From: Solirubrobacter deserti
Lineage (GTDB): Bacteria > Actinomycetota > Thermoleophilia > Solirubrobacterales > Solirubrobacteraceae
NCBI RefSeq assembly: GCF_027587175.1
Contig: NZ_JAPCID010000023.1
Span: forward strand, 1 to 64,000
DNA: 64,000 nucleotides
Direction of reading: 5' to 3'
Position numbers and translations under genes: made by a program
Notes under the pieces: model-generated
Told to the model about the DNA's origin: nothing
What the model saw: only the letters and a program-made list of their open reading frames with translations
Databases searched by the model: none
Shown: piece after piece, positions 26,546-33,820 of the stretch
Layout of the letters: each line of letters opens with the position of its first letter
How positions within the stretch are numbered: position 1 is the first letter of the stretch

Positions 26546-27007
26546 CTATCTTGTGGTCCAAGCCTCAGGGTCGTCAGCGAGCGCGTTGACGTTGTCGGGG
26601 AGCGCGCCGGCGGCGAGATCGGCGAGGCTGACGTGCTCGACGACGTCGCGCAGGTTCTTGCGCAGCGCGATCCACACGCGCTGCAGCGGTTCGGCCGGGC
26701 CCTGGTAGGTGACGGACTCGGGGCGCTCCCCGCGCACGGCCGCGAGCGGGCCGTCGACGGCGCGGATGATGTCGGCGACGCTGATCTCGTCCGCGGGCTT
26801 GTTGAGCCGGTGCCCGCCCTCCGCGCCGCGCTGGCTCTGCACCAGCCCGGCGTGCCGCAGGTCGGACAGGATGTTCTCGAGGAAGCGCTGCGGGATGCCC
26901 TGAGCGGTCGCGATCGTCTCGGCGCGCACGAGCGAGCCGGTGTTCTGGGCGGCGGCGAGTTCGGCGGCGGCGCGGACCGCGTAATCGGCCTTGGCGGAGA
27001 CCTTCAC
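26546..27007 (-). CDS. Rrf2-family transcriptional regulator without cysteines (CymR-like)
   Basis: 153 residues from a GTG overlapping the kinase stop. Winged HTH: KADYAVRAAAELAAAQ, then IPQRFLENILSDLRHAGLVQ and RGAEGGHRLNKPADEISVAD, the Rrf2 consensus. There is not one Cys in the protein, so it cannot hold the Fe-S cluster of IscR/NsrR/RirA; this matches the CymR subgroup, which controls cysteine and methionine supply in Firmicutes through O-acetylserine and CysK. It sits directly upstream of the mtn operon and is translated with the two-component genes. Proposed regulator of the CCGATCGG sites; binding is inferred. Confidence 0.9.
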   Translation of the reverse strand: MKVSAKADYAVRAAAELAAAQNTGSLVRAETIATAQGIPQRFLENILSDLRHAGLVQSQRGAEGGHRLNKPADEISVADIIRAVDGPLAAVRGERPESVTYQGPAEPLQRVWIALRKNLRDVVEHVSLADLAAGALPDNVNALADDPEAWTTR

Positions 27008-28224
27008 GCGCGCATTGTGACGAGAACCCGCGCGCCGCCGAGCGGCGAGTCCTCGATCCGGGCCTCCCCGCCGTGCAGTTGCGCCTGCTGAGCGACGATC
27101 GCGAGGCCGAGCCCGGAGCCGCCCGCGCCGGCGTGCACGAAGCGCTCGAAGACGCGCTCGCGCCGGTCGGGTGGGATGCCGGGGCCGTCGTCGTCGACCG
27201 CGATGTGATGCGCGCCGAGCTCGATCCGCACGGTGCTGGCGCCGTGCCGCGCCGCATTTTCGAGCAGGTTGTCGAGGATCGCGCGGATGCCCGTCGCGTC
27301 GCCGGTGACCGTCAGCTCGTGCGCCTCGCCGAACGCGAAGTCCACCTCCGGGTGGCGCCGGCGGGCGTCGGCGAGCGCGGCGTCGGCGACATCCCCGACA
27401 TCGACGGGCTCGCGCGCGACCGCACCGGCGTCGCCGCGAGCGAGCGCCTGCAGCCCGTCGAGCAGCGCCGCGAGCCGCGCGACGTCGCGCTCGAGCTCCG
27501 CGAGGACCTTGTCGTCCGGGCCATGTCTGAGCGCGGCCAGGTTCGCCCGCACGCTCGTCAGCGGGGTGCGCAGCTCGTGGCCGGCGTCCGCCGTGAACCG
27601 CTCGGTCGCGGCGACCGACTCCTCCAGCCGGGCGAGCATCGCGTTGAGCGCGTGCGCGACCTCGCCGACCTCGGCCGGGCCGGACTCGTCCACCCGCGCG
27701 CGCGTCGTCGTGATGCCCGCCGCCTGCTCGCGCAGCGACGAGAGCGGCCGCAGCGAGCGCGCTGCCACCAGCCGCACCGCGATCGCCGTCACCACCAAGC
27801 CGAGCAGCGCGGCGAGCGCGATCGTGTTCTGCAGGTCGTCGATGCGGTCCTCGACGACCTGCAGCGGCCGCGCGACGATCAACCGCCCGCGGCGCAGCAC
27901 GCGCCAGCGGGAGCCGTCCGCGGCGGTGAGCGTCCGCAGGCCGGTGCGCGGCACCGGAAGCTCCGGCGCGCGGCCGTTGTCGTAGCTCACCCGGCCCTGC
28001 GTCAGCAGCCGCACGGAGGCGTCGCCCGCGAGCCGGTCGAGCTGCCCGGTGCGGTCGCGGCGCGCGGGCACGACCATTCGGTTCACGGTCGCGCGCAGCT
28101 CGCGGTCGAACGTCGCGCGCTCGCGCCGGCCGACCTCCGCCATCAGCAGCACGCCGACCACGACGAACACGACGGCCGCCGTGATCGTCACCAGCAGCGC
28201 GACGCGCCCCGCGAGCGACTTCAC
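27004..28224 (-). CDS. Sensor histidine kinase (EnvZ/BaeS-like)
   Basis: 406 residues: membrane helix at about 8-30, an extracytoplasmic sensor of about 100 residues, second helix about 135-157, HAMP, then HisKA with FTADAGHELRTPLTSV. The ATPase domain has LDNLLENAARHG (N-box), DDDGPGIPPDRRERVFERF and GGSGLGLAIVAQ, all intact. Overlaps its response regulator (28221-28224) and the Rrf2 gene (27004-27007). Signal unknown; the extracytoplasmic loop is Arg-rich with no recognised domain. Confidence 0.95.
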   Translation of the reverse strand: MKSLAGRVALLVTITAAVVFVVVGVLLMAEVGRRERATFDRELRATVNRMVVPARRDRTGQLDRLAGDASVRLLTQGRVSYDNGRAPELPVPRTGLRTLTAADGSRWRVLRRGRLIVARPLQVVEDRIDDLQNTIALAALLGLVVTAIAVRLVAARSLRPLSSLREQAAGITTTRARVDESGPAEVGEVAHALNAMLARLEESVAATERFTADAGHELRTPLTSVRANLAALRHGPDDKVLAELERDVARLAALLDGLQALARGDAGAVAREPVDVGDVADAALADARRRHPEVDFAFGEAHELTVTGDATGIRAILDNLLENAARHGASTVRIELGAHHIAVDDDGPGIPPDRRERVFERFVHAGAGGSGLGLAIVAQQAQLHGGEARIEDSPLGGARVLVTMRA

Positions 28225-28943
28225 CGCAGCACGAACCCCACGCCGCGGACCGTGTGGATCACGCGCGGCTCGCCGAGCTTGCGGCGCAGGTAGCCGACGA
28301 AGACGTCGACCACGTTGCCGTCGGCCTCCCAGTCATACCCCCACACCTGCTCGAGCAGTTGCGTGCGCGTGAGGACCATCCCCGGGTGGCGCAGGAACGC
28401 CTCGAGCAGGTCGAACTCACGCCGGGTGAGGTCGAGCTCGACGCCGCCACGGGCCGCGATCCGGCGCGCCGGGTCCAGGCGCACGTCAGCCGCCACGAGC
28501 ACGTCGCCGGTCGCGGCCGGCGCGCCGCGGCGCAGCAGCGCGTGCAGGCGCGCGACCAGCTCCTCCATCGCGAACGGCTTGACCAGATAGTCGTCCGCGC
28601 CCGCCTGCAGGCCGGCGACCCGGTCGGCGACCTCGTCGCGCGCGCTCAGGATGCAGATCGGCGTGTCCAACCCCCGGGCGCGCAGCCGGGTCGCCACCTC
28701 GCGCCCGTCGAGGTCGGGCAGGACGACGTCGAGCACGATCGCCGCCGGCGGCTCATCCATGGCCGCGGCCAGCGCGCCGGCGCCGTCCGCGGCCGTGCGC
28801 ACGGCGAAGCCCTCGAGGCGTAACGCGCGCTCGAGGGCCGTTCGAATCGCCGGCTCGTCGTCGACGACGAGGATCAGCGGACGCGCAGGAACGGAACCCA
28901 GAGCTTGTCCTCGCGCTTGGCGGCCTGCTCGGCCGTGAGCCAT
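28221..28943 (-). CDS. OmpR/PhoB-family response regulator
   Basis: 240 residues from the ATG at 28943, which would overlap the preceding gene by 70 bases; the receiver proper begins about 20 residues later (LILVVDDEPAIRTAL), and no closer ATG/GTG/TTG exists. Phosphoacceptor in AIVLDVVLPDLDG, Lys in YLVKPF. C-terminal winged helix: LTRREFDLLEAFLRHPGMVL and VDVFVGYLRRKLGEPRVIHT. Partner of the kinase at 27004. The start remains uncertain. Confidence 0.92.
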   Translation of the reverse strand: MAHGRAGRQARGQALGSVPARPLILVVDDEPAIRTALERALRLEGFAVRTAADGAGALAAAMDEPPAAIVLDVVLPDLDGREVATRLRARGLDTPICILSARDEVADRVAGLQAGADDYLVKPFAMEELVARLHALLRRGAPAATGDVLVAADVRLDPARRIAARGGVELDLTRREFDLLEAFLRHPGMVLTRTQLLEQVWGYDWEADGNVVDVFVGYLRRKLGEPRVIHTVRGVGFVLR

Positions 28944-29272
28944 CCGTCCTGGACCAGCGCGTCGAGGCGCTGCTTGACGAGCGCACGCACCGCGTCGCTG
29001 AGCTGCTTGGGCTCGACCTTCAGCGCCGCGGCGACCGTGTTCGTCCACACCTCCCGCTTGTTCCCCTTCTCGGCCGCCTTGACGTCCTTGCGGGACGCTT
29101 TGAGCGCCGCCTGCACGTCCTCGGCGGGTTTGTCCAGCTGCTCACCGAGCTTGTTCGCGAGCACCTGGTTGAAGGCGCCGGCCTTCTTCTCCTTGGACGG
29201 GGCGGCGGTGGCCGTGGCGACCAGTCCGGCTCCGGCGACGGCGACGATGGCGGCGACGATCCAGTTCTTCAT
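28874..29272 (-). CDS. Small secreted helical protein, unknown function
   Basis: 132 residues starting MKNWIVAAIVAVAGAGLVAT, a Sec signal peptide cleaved around ATA-APS. The mature part is Lys/Glu/Ala-rich and helical with two similar units (LANKLGEQLDKPAEDVQAAL and VAAALKVEPKQLSDAVRALV), reminiscent of small exported stress or metal-sensing partners of two-component systems. It is first in the operon with the response regulator, kinase and Rrf2 genes, so it may feed the kinase. A TTG at 29287 is an alternative start. No family recognised with confidence. Confidence 0.75.
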   Translation of the reverse strand: MKNWIVAAIVAVAGAGLVATATAAPSKEKKAGAFNQVLANKLGEQLDKPAEDVQAALKASRKDVKAAEKGNKREVWTNTVAAALKVEPKQLSDAVRALVKQRLDALVQDGWLTAEQAAKREDKLWVPFLRVR

Positions 29273-29314
29273 GGCCACCAGCTTCAACCCCGTTCTTGTG
29301 GAAACGCTGTGGTT

Positions 29315-29866
29315 TCAGGCGTTCCAACGCAGCAGGACGGGCGTCTCGCGCTCGTAGCCGAGCTCGCAGATCGCGGCGGTGTCGAGCTTGAGCGACCCGC
29401 CGTGTCCCGGCGGCAAGCCGATCCAGCGGGCGCCGAACACGCGCAGGATGTGGCCGTGGGCGAACAGCGCGACGTCGCCGCCCGCCTCGCGGGCGCGCGC
29501 CAGCACGCGGTCCGCCCGCGCGCCGGCGTCCGCCAGCGTCTCGCCGCCCGGTGAGCCGTCCGCCCACAGCGTCCAGCCCGGCCGGTCGACGCGGATCTCC
29601 TTCGTGGTCAGCCCCTCGTAGTCGCCGTAGGCGATCTCGACGAGGCCGTCCTCGGTCTCGGGCTCGAAGCCCGCGAGCCGCGCCGTGTCCTGCGCGCGCT
29701 GGCGGGGCGAGGCGAGCACGAGCGCGAACTCGCGGCCCGCGAGCCGGTCGCGCACGCCCACCGCCGCCTCCCGTCCGCGCTGGGTGAGCGGGACGTCGGT
29801 GGTCGACGTGTGCTTGCCCGACGCGCTCCACTCGGTCTCGCCGTGGCGCACCAGCACGATCCTCAT
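29315..29866 (-). CDS. Histidine phosphatase (phosphoglycerate mutase-like)
   Basis: 183 residues. N-terminal catalytic motif LVRHGETEWSASGKHTS and the second His in VALFAHGHILRVFGARW define the branch-2-like RHG phosphatase fold; YGDYEGLTTKEI is also conserved. Cytoplasmic phosphatase, possibly on sugar or nucleotide phosphates. It overlaps the upstream peptidase gene by four bases. Exact substrate unknown. Confidence 0.92.
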   Translation of the reverse strand: MRIVLVRHGETEWSASGKHTSTTDVPLTQRGREAAVGVRDRLAGREFALVLASPRQRAQDTARLAGFEPETEDGLVEIAYGDYEGLTTKEIRVDRPGWTLWADGSPGGETLADAGARADRVLARAREAGGDVALFAHGHILRVFGARWIGLPPGHGGSLKLDTAAICELGYERETPVLLRWNA

Positions 29867-30507
29867 TCGACGTAGCTCCTCGCTGCGGCGATCACCGCGT
29901 CCACATGGCGCTGCAGCGGCGCCGGGCCGGCCCGCAGCTCGACGACGAACGCCGTCCCGTCCTTGATCAGGTGGTTCTGCCAGCCGATCGCCGTGCCGTG
30001 GTAGTTCGGCAGCGACTTCAAGGGAAGGCCGGTGCGGCGCGCGTAGTCGCGCTGGACCCCCGCGTCCACCCCGCGCGCCCGCACGGTGATCCCCATGTGC
30101 TGGTGGTAGTAGACGCCGAGCTGCGGGCGCACGCGCCGGACCAGCCGCATCAGCGCCTTGGTCTCCGGCTCCGAGCCCGCCTTCGGCCCGGGGTAGTAGG
30201 TGCCGCGCGCGCCGGGTGCCCAGCGGTACGGGAAGTTGCGGTTGAGGTCGACGCCGCGGGCGTTCTGGCGCGTGTTCGCGGCGCGCCCGTCCGGGTTGCC
30301 GGTGCGGACCAGCCAGAACTGCACGCCGGCCACGCGCTCGCGCCGGAGCGCCGTGACGATCGCCTCCCCGGCCGGCTCGTTGCCGTGCACGTCGCCGACC
30401 ACGAGCACCTTCACGGGCGCGTCCTCGTCCCCCACGCGCGTGGCGCGGATCTCCCGGCCTTCGGCCGAGTGGCCGATCACCAACGTCGCGAGCGCAGCGG
30501 CGAGCAC
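29863..30507 (-). CDS. M14-family zinc carboxypeptidase-like protein
   Basis: 214 residues with a short hydrophobic N-terminus (MLAAALATLVIGHSAEG) that may be a signal peptide. Zinc ligands HGNE (VVGDVHGNEPAGE) and the His in YYHQH, the substrate-binding NARGVDLNRNFPYRW and a catalytic Glu in AFVVELRAG are all in family order. Probably a murein-peptide amidase or carboxypeptidase acting on the wall. Compact but complete. It diverges from the flavin oxidase with only 25 bases between starts. Confidence 0.87.
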   Translation of the reverse strand: MLAAALATLVIGHSAEGREIRATRVGDEDAPVKVLVVGDVHGNEPAGEAIVTALRRERVAGVQFWLVRTGNPDGRAANTRQNARGVDLNRNFPYRWAPGARGTYYPGPKAGSEPETKALMRLVRRVRPQLGVYYHQHMGITVRARGVDAGVQRDYARRTGLPLKSLPNYHGTAIGWQNHLIKDGTAFVVELRAGPAPLQRHVDAVIAAARSYVE

Positions 30508-30532
30508 GCCGTTCTTTGTACCGTCTGCGGCC

Positions 30533-31636
30533 GTGGCCAGGGTGGTGATCGTCGGCGCGGGGACCTTCGGAGCGTCGCTGGCCTGGCATCTGGCGGGCGG
30601 CGGGGACGACGTCGTGCTGATCGACCAGTTCGAGCCGGGCGACCCGCGCGCGACCTCCGGCGGCGAGACGCGGCTGATCCGCTGCGCCCACGGCCCGGAC
30701 GCGGACTACGCGGCGATGGCGCGCCGTGCGCGCACGCTGTGGCGCGAGCTCGAAGCCGAGACGGGCACCGACCTGCTGACCGAGTGCGGCGTCTCGTGGT
30801 TCGCGCACCGCGACGACGGCTGGGAGGCCGCGTCGGCACAGACCCTGCACGCCCTGGACATCCCCGCCGAACGCCAGGACGTCGCCGACGCCGCGCGCCG
30901 GTTCCCGTCCTTGAACGGCGCCGACCTGACCTGGGTGCTGCACGAGCCGGAGGCGGGCGTGCTGCGCGCGGCCCACGCCGTCCGCGCGCTCGCCCAGGCG
31001 GCGACGGAGCGCGGCGCGCGCATCGTCCACGGCCGCGCGGCGCCCGACGGCGACCGCGTCGTCCTCGAGGGCGACGTCTACGAGGCCGACCGCGTCGTGT
31101 GGAGCTGCGGCGGTTGGCTCGCCACGCTCTTCCCGGCGGTCGTGCAACTGCGCGTCACGCTCCAGCAGCTGTTCTTCTACGACGGCGGGCCGGGCTGGGA
31201 GCGCGCGCCGGCCTGGATCGACTACGACCGCGCCGTCTACGGCACCGGCGACCTGCACGACCTGGGCGTCAAGTGCGCCTGGGACGAGGAAGGCCCGCCG
31301 CTGGACCCCGACGCGCCGCTGCCGGACGCGACGCCGCAGACGGAGGCGCTGATGCGCGGATACGTCGCCGAGCGCTTCCCCGCGCTCGCCGCCGCGCCGC
31401 TGAAGGGCACCAGGACGTGCCGCTACGAGCTCACCGCCGACTCCGAGTTCCTGGCCGCCGAGCACGACGGCGTCTGGCTCGTCGGGGGCGGCTCCGGCCA
31501 CGGCTTCAAGCACGGCCCGGCGCTGGCCGAGCGCGTGATCGCCGCCTGGGACGGCGGCGAGCCGTTGCCCGCGCGCTTCGGCCTGCACCGGCGTGAGCGC
31601 GGCACCTCCCTGCGGACGGCCGGCTCGAACCTCTAA
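30533..31636 (+). CDS. FAD-dependent amine oxidase (sarcosine oxidase/DAO family)
   Basis: 367 residues from a GTG. The Rossmann motif VVIVGAGTFGASLAWHLA binds FAD, and TSGGETRLIRCAHG follows. Near the C-terminus TRTCRYELTADSEF and GGGSGHGFKHGP match the monomeric sarcosine oxidase pattern, where that Cys carries covalent FAD. It oxidises a secondary amine or N-methyl amino acid, producing peroxide; substrate unknown. Followed by a HAD hydrolase after 12 bases. Confidence 0.88.
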   Translation: MARVVIVGAGTFGASLAWHLAGGGDDVVLIDQFEPGDPRATSGGETRLIRCAHGPDADYAAMARRARTLWRELEAETGTDLLTECGVSWFAHRDDGWEAASAQTLHALDIPAERQDVADAARRFPSLNGADLTWVLHEPEAGVLRAAHAVRALAQAATERGARIVHGRAAPDGDRVVLEGDVYEADRVVWSCGGWLATLFPAVVQLRVTLQQLFFYDGGPGWERAPAWIDYDRAVYGTGDLHDLGVKCAWDEEGPPLDPDAPLPDATPQTEALMRGYVAERFPALAAAPLKGTRTCRYELTADSEFLAAEHDGVWLVGGGSGHGFKHGPALAERVIAAWDGGEPLPARFGLHRRERGTSLRTAGSNL

Positions 31637-31648
31637 CGTCAGTCGCCG

Positions 31649-32311
31649 ATGCCGGCCCTGATCTTCGACCTCGACGGCACGCTCGTCGACACCGTCTACG
31701 CCCACGTGTTTGCGTGGCAGAAGGCGCTGCACGAGAACGGGATGGCCGTCGACGGCTGGCGCATCCACCGCAAGATCGGGATGAGCGGCGGGCTCTTCAC
31801 CCGCGCGGTCGGCCGGGAGATCGGCCACGAGCTCACCGACGAGGAGGCCGAGCAGCTGCAGGTCACCCACGACCGCATCTTCCGCGAGCTGCTTCCGCTG
31901 GAGGAGCGCCGCCCGCTGCCAGGCGCCAAGGACCTGCTGGCGGAGCTGCGCGAGCGCGAGATCGTGCACGGGATCGCCACCTCGGGCCGGCGGCCGAGCA
32001 TCGACGCCTCGCTGGAGGCGCTCGGCATCCCGGACGCGACGGTCGTCGTCGAGCGTGGCGACGTCGCGCGGGCCAAGCCGGAGCCGGACCTGTTCCTCGA
32101 GTGCGCACGGCGCCTGGAGGCCGACGCCGAGGAGTGCTACGTGGTCGGCGACGCCGTCTGGGACCTTCTGGCCGCGCGCCGGGCGCGGATGCTCAGCATC
32201 GGCCTGCTCTCCGGTGGCTACGGCGCGGACGAGCTGCTCGGCGCGGGCGCCTTCCGCGTCTACCGCGACGCGGCCGAGCTCCACGCGTCTCTGGACGAGC
32301 TCGGCGTGTGA
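31649..32311 (+). CDS. HAD-superfamily hydrolase (phosphoglycolate phosphatase-like)
   Basis: 220 residues starting MPALIFDLDGTLVDTVYAHV. Motif I DLDGTLVD, motif II TSGRR, Lys in RAKPEPDLFL and motif IV VVGDAVWDLLAARRA are present, with a C1-type helical cap after motif I. The Ser usually in GDS is Ala here. Cytoplasmic phosphatase of small phosphorylated metabolites. Coupled to the next gene by a one-base overlap. Confidence 0.92.
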   Translation: MPALIFDLDGTLVDTVYAHVFAWQKALHENGMAVDGWRIHRKIGMSGGLFTRAVGREIGHELTDEEAEQLQVTHDRIFRELLPLEERRPLPGAKDLLAELREREIVHGIATSGRRPSIDASLEALGIPDATVVVERGDVARAKPEPDLFLECARRLEADAEECYVVGDAVWDLLAARRARMLSIGLLSGGYGADELLGAGAFRVYRDAAELHASLDELGV

Positions 32312-32652
32312 TGACGCCGAAGGCGGTCGTCGAGCGCTGGCTCGAGTTGTTCAACGCCGGCGACGCCGACGGGCTCGCCGCCCTCTACCGCGAGGACGCC
32401 GTCAACCACCAGGTCGCCGAGGACCCGGTCGAGGGCCGGGCGGCGATCCACGCGATGTTCGAGCGCGAGTTCGCGGCCGCCGAGATGGTCTGCATCCCCG
32501 AGGTCATCCACGAGGCCGGCGACGTCGCGATCCTCGAGTGGCGCGACCCGCTCGGGCTGCGCGGCTGCGGCTTCTTCACCGTCCGCGACGGCCTGATCGC
32601 GTTCCAGCGCGGCTACTGGGACAAGCTGTCGTTCCTGAAGCTCTACGGTTGA
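32311..32652 (+). CDS. SnoaL-like (NTF2 fold) protein
   Basis: 113 residues starting MTPKAVVERWLELFNAGDAD. The start (VERWLELFNAGDADGLAALY), the internal NHQVAEDPVEGRAAIHAMF and the C-terminal YWDKLSFLKLYG are typical of SnoaL-like small cone-shaped proteins. Possible isomerase or hydrolase, ligand unknown. A GTG three bases upstream is an alternative. Its end overlaps the convergent glycosylase gene by ten bases. Confidence 0.85.
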   Translation: MTPKAVVERWLELFNAGDADGLAALYREDAVNHQVAEDPVEGRAAIHAMFEREFAAAEMVCIPEVIHEAGDVAILEWRDPLGLRGCGFFTVRDGLIAFQRGYWDKLSFLKLYG

Positions 32653-33206
32653 GCCAGCAGCGCGCCGAGGGCGCGCGCGTCGTCGAACAGCGTCGACTTC
32701 AGCGTCTGGTTGTACATCGCCGCGGCCGGGTGGTAGAGCGGGAAGAGCCGCCCGTTGACCAGCGTGCCGTGCACCTCGCCGATCTTCGCCGCGGGCGCGA
32801 AGTGTTTGAGCGCGTGGCGGCCGAGCGGGACGATGAAGCGCGGCCGGATGAGCTCGATCTCGCGCTCGAGCACGGGCATCCAGTGCGCGATCTCCGGCGC
32901 CTTGGGGTCGCGGTTCTTGGGCGGGCGCGCCTTGACCACGTTCGTGATCCACACGTCGGAACGCTGCAACCCCGCCTCCGCGAGCAGCTCGTCGAGCAGC
33001 TTGCCGGCGCGACCCACGAACGGGCGCCCGAGCTCGTCCTCGGTCGCGCCGGGTGCCTCGCCCACGAACACGACGGCGGCCTCGGGGTTGCCCTCGCCGG
33101 GGACGGTCCGCGTGGCCGTCTCGCACGGCTCGTAGCCGCAGCCGGCGTGCGCGACGATCTCGTCGCGCAGGCCCGCTAGTCCACCAGCCGGCGCTGGACG
33201 GCCCAA
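32643..33206 (-). CDS. Family-4 uracil-DNA glycosylase lacking two cluster cysteines
   Basis: 187 residues from a TTG at 33206; the natural start is unclear since only this TTG or a CTG fits. Motifs: VPGEGNPEAAVVFVGEAPGA, RPFVGRAGKLLDELL, ITNVVKARPPKNRDP and the His motif LYHPAAAMYN. Two Cys near the N-terminus (CGYEPC) correspond to the first cluster pair. The other pair (Cys in VVKCRPP and about 16 residues on in ordinary members) is Ala and Trp here. It removes uracil from deaminated DNA. It overlaps the response regulator by 31 bases. Confidence 0.87.
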   Translation of the reverse strand: MGRPAPAGGLAGLRDEIVAHAGCGYEPCETATRTVPGEGNPEAAVVFVGEAPGATEDELGRPFVGRAGKLLDELLAEAGLQRSDVWITNVVKARPPKNRDPKAPEIAHWMPVLEREIELIRPRFIVPLGRHALKHFAPAAKIGEVHGTLVNGRLFPLYHPAAAMYNQTLKSTLFDDARALGALLAQP

Positions 33207-33820
33207 CGGGAGAGCTCGTGGCGGGAGGACAGCTGCAGCTTGCGCAGGACGGCGGACACGTGCGCCTCGACCGTCTTGGTGGAGATGTTCAGCCGCGCGG
33301 CGATCTCCTTGTACAGGTAGCCGCGGGCGATGTGGCGCAGGACCTCGCGCTCGCGCGCGGTCAGCTGCTCGAGCTCGGGGTCGTTGACCTCGACCGGTCC
33401 CGCCACGGAGGCGAACGCGTCCAGCACGAACCCCGCGAGCCGCGGCGAGAAGACGGCGTCGCCGTCGGCGATCCGCCGCACGGCGTCCGCGAGCTCCTCG
33501 CCGGAGATCGTCTTGGTGACGTAGCCGCGCGCGCCCGCCCGGATGATCGCGATCACATCCTCGGGCGCGTCGGACACGCTGAGCGCGAGAAACCGCTGCG
33601 CCGGCCGCTTCTCGGCCACCTGGCGCAGTACCTCCAGCCCGCCGCCGCCCGGCATGTGCACGTCCAGCAGGACGACGTCCGGTTCCAGGCGCACGACGCA
33701 CTCGACCGCCTCCTCGACGGAAGACGCGTCCCCGATCACGTCCACGAGCCCGTCCAGCTCGGCGCGCACGCCCGCGCGGAACAGCGAGTGGTCGTCGACG
33801 ATGACGACGCTCGCCTTCAC
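33176..33820 (-). CDS. LuxR-type response regulator of the PspC/LiaF operon
   Basis: 214 residues from a GTG. Receiver: VVIVDDHSLFRAGVRAEL, phosphoacceptor in VVLLDVHMPGGGG, Lys in GYVTKTI. LuxR HTH: LTAREREVLRHIARGYLYKE and STKTVEAHVSAVLRKLQL. It overlaps the kinase stop by GTGA. Equivalent to LiaR or EsrR in envelope-stress systems. The CCCTAGG repeats at 36184-36217 are candidate targets. Confidence 0.93.
   Translation of the reverse strand: MKASVVIVDDHSLFRAGVRAELDGLVDVIGDASSVEEAVECVVRLEPDVVLLDVHMPGGGGLEVLRQVAEKRPAQRFLALSVSDAPEDVIAIIRAGARGYVTKTISGEELADAVRRIADGDAVFSPRLAGFVLDAFASVAGPVEVNDPELEQLTAREREVLRHIARGYLYKEIAARLNISTKTVEAHVSAVLRKLQLSSRHELSRWAVQRRLVD

Noticed and set aside
29315-32284. 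989-codon minus-strand frame from 32284
   Set aside because: Only its last 184 codons (the histidine phosphatase) make sense; the rest is antisense to the oxidase and HAD genes.
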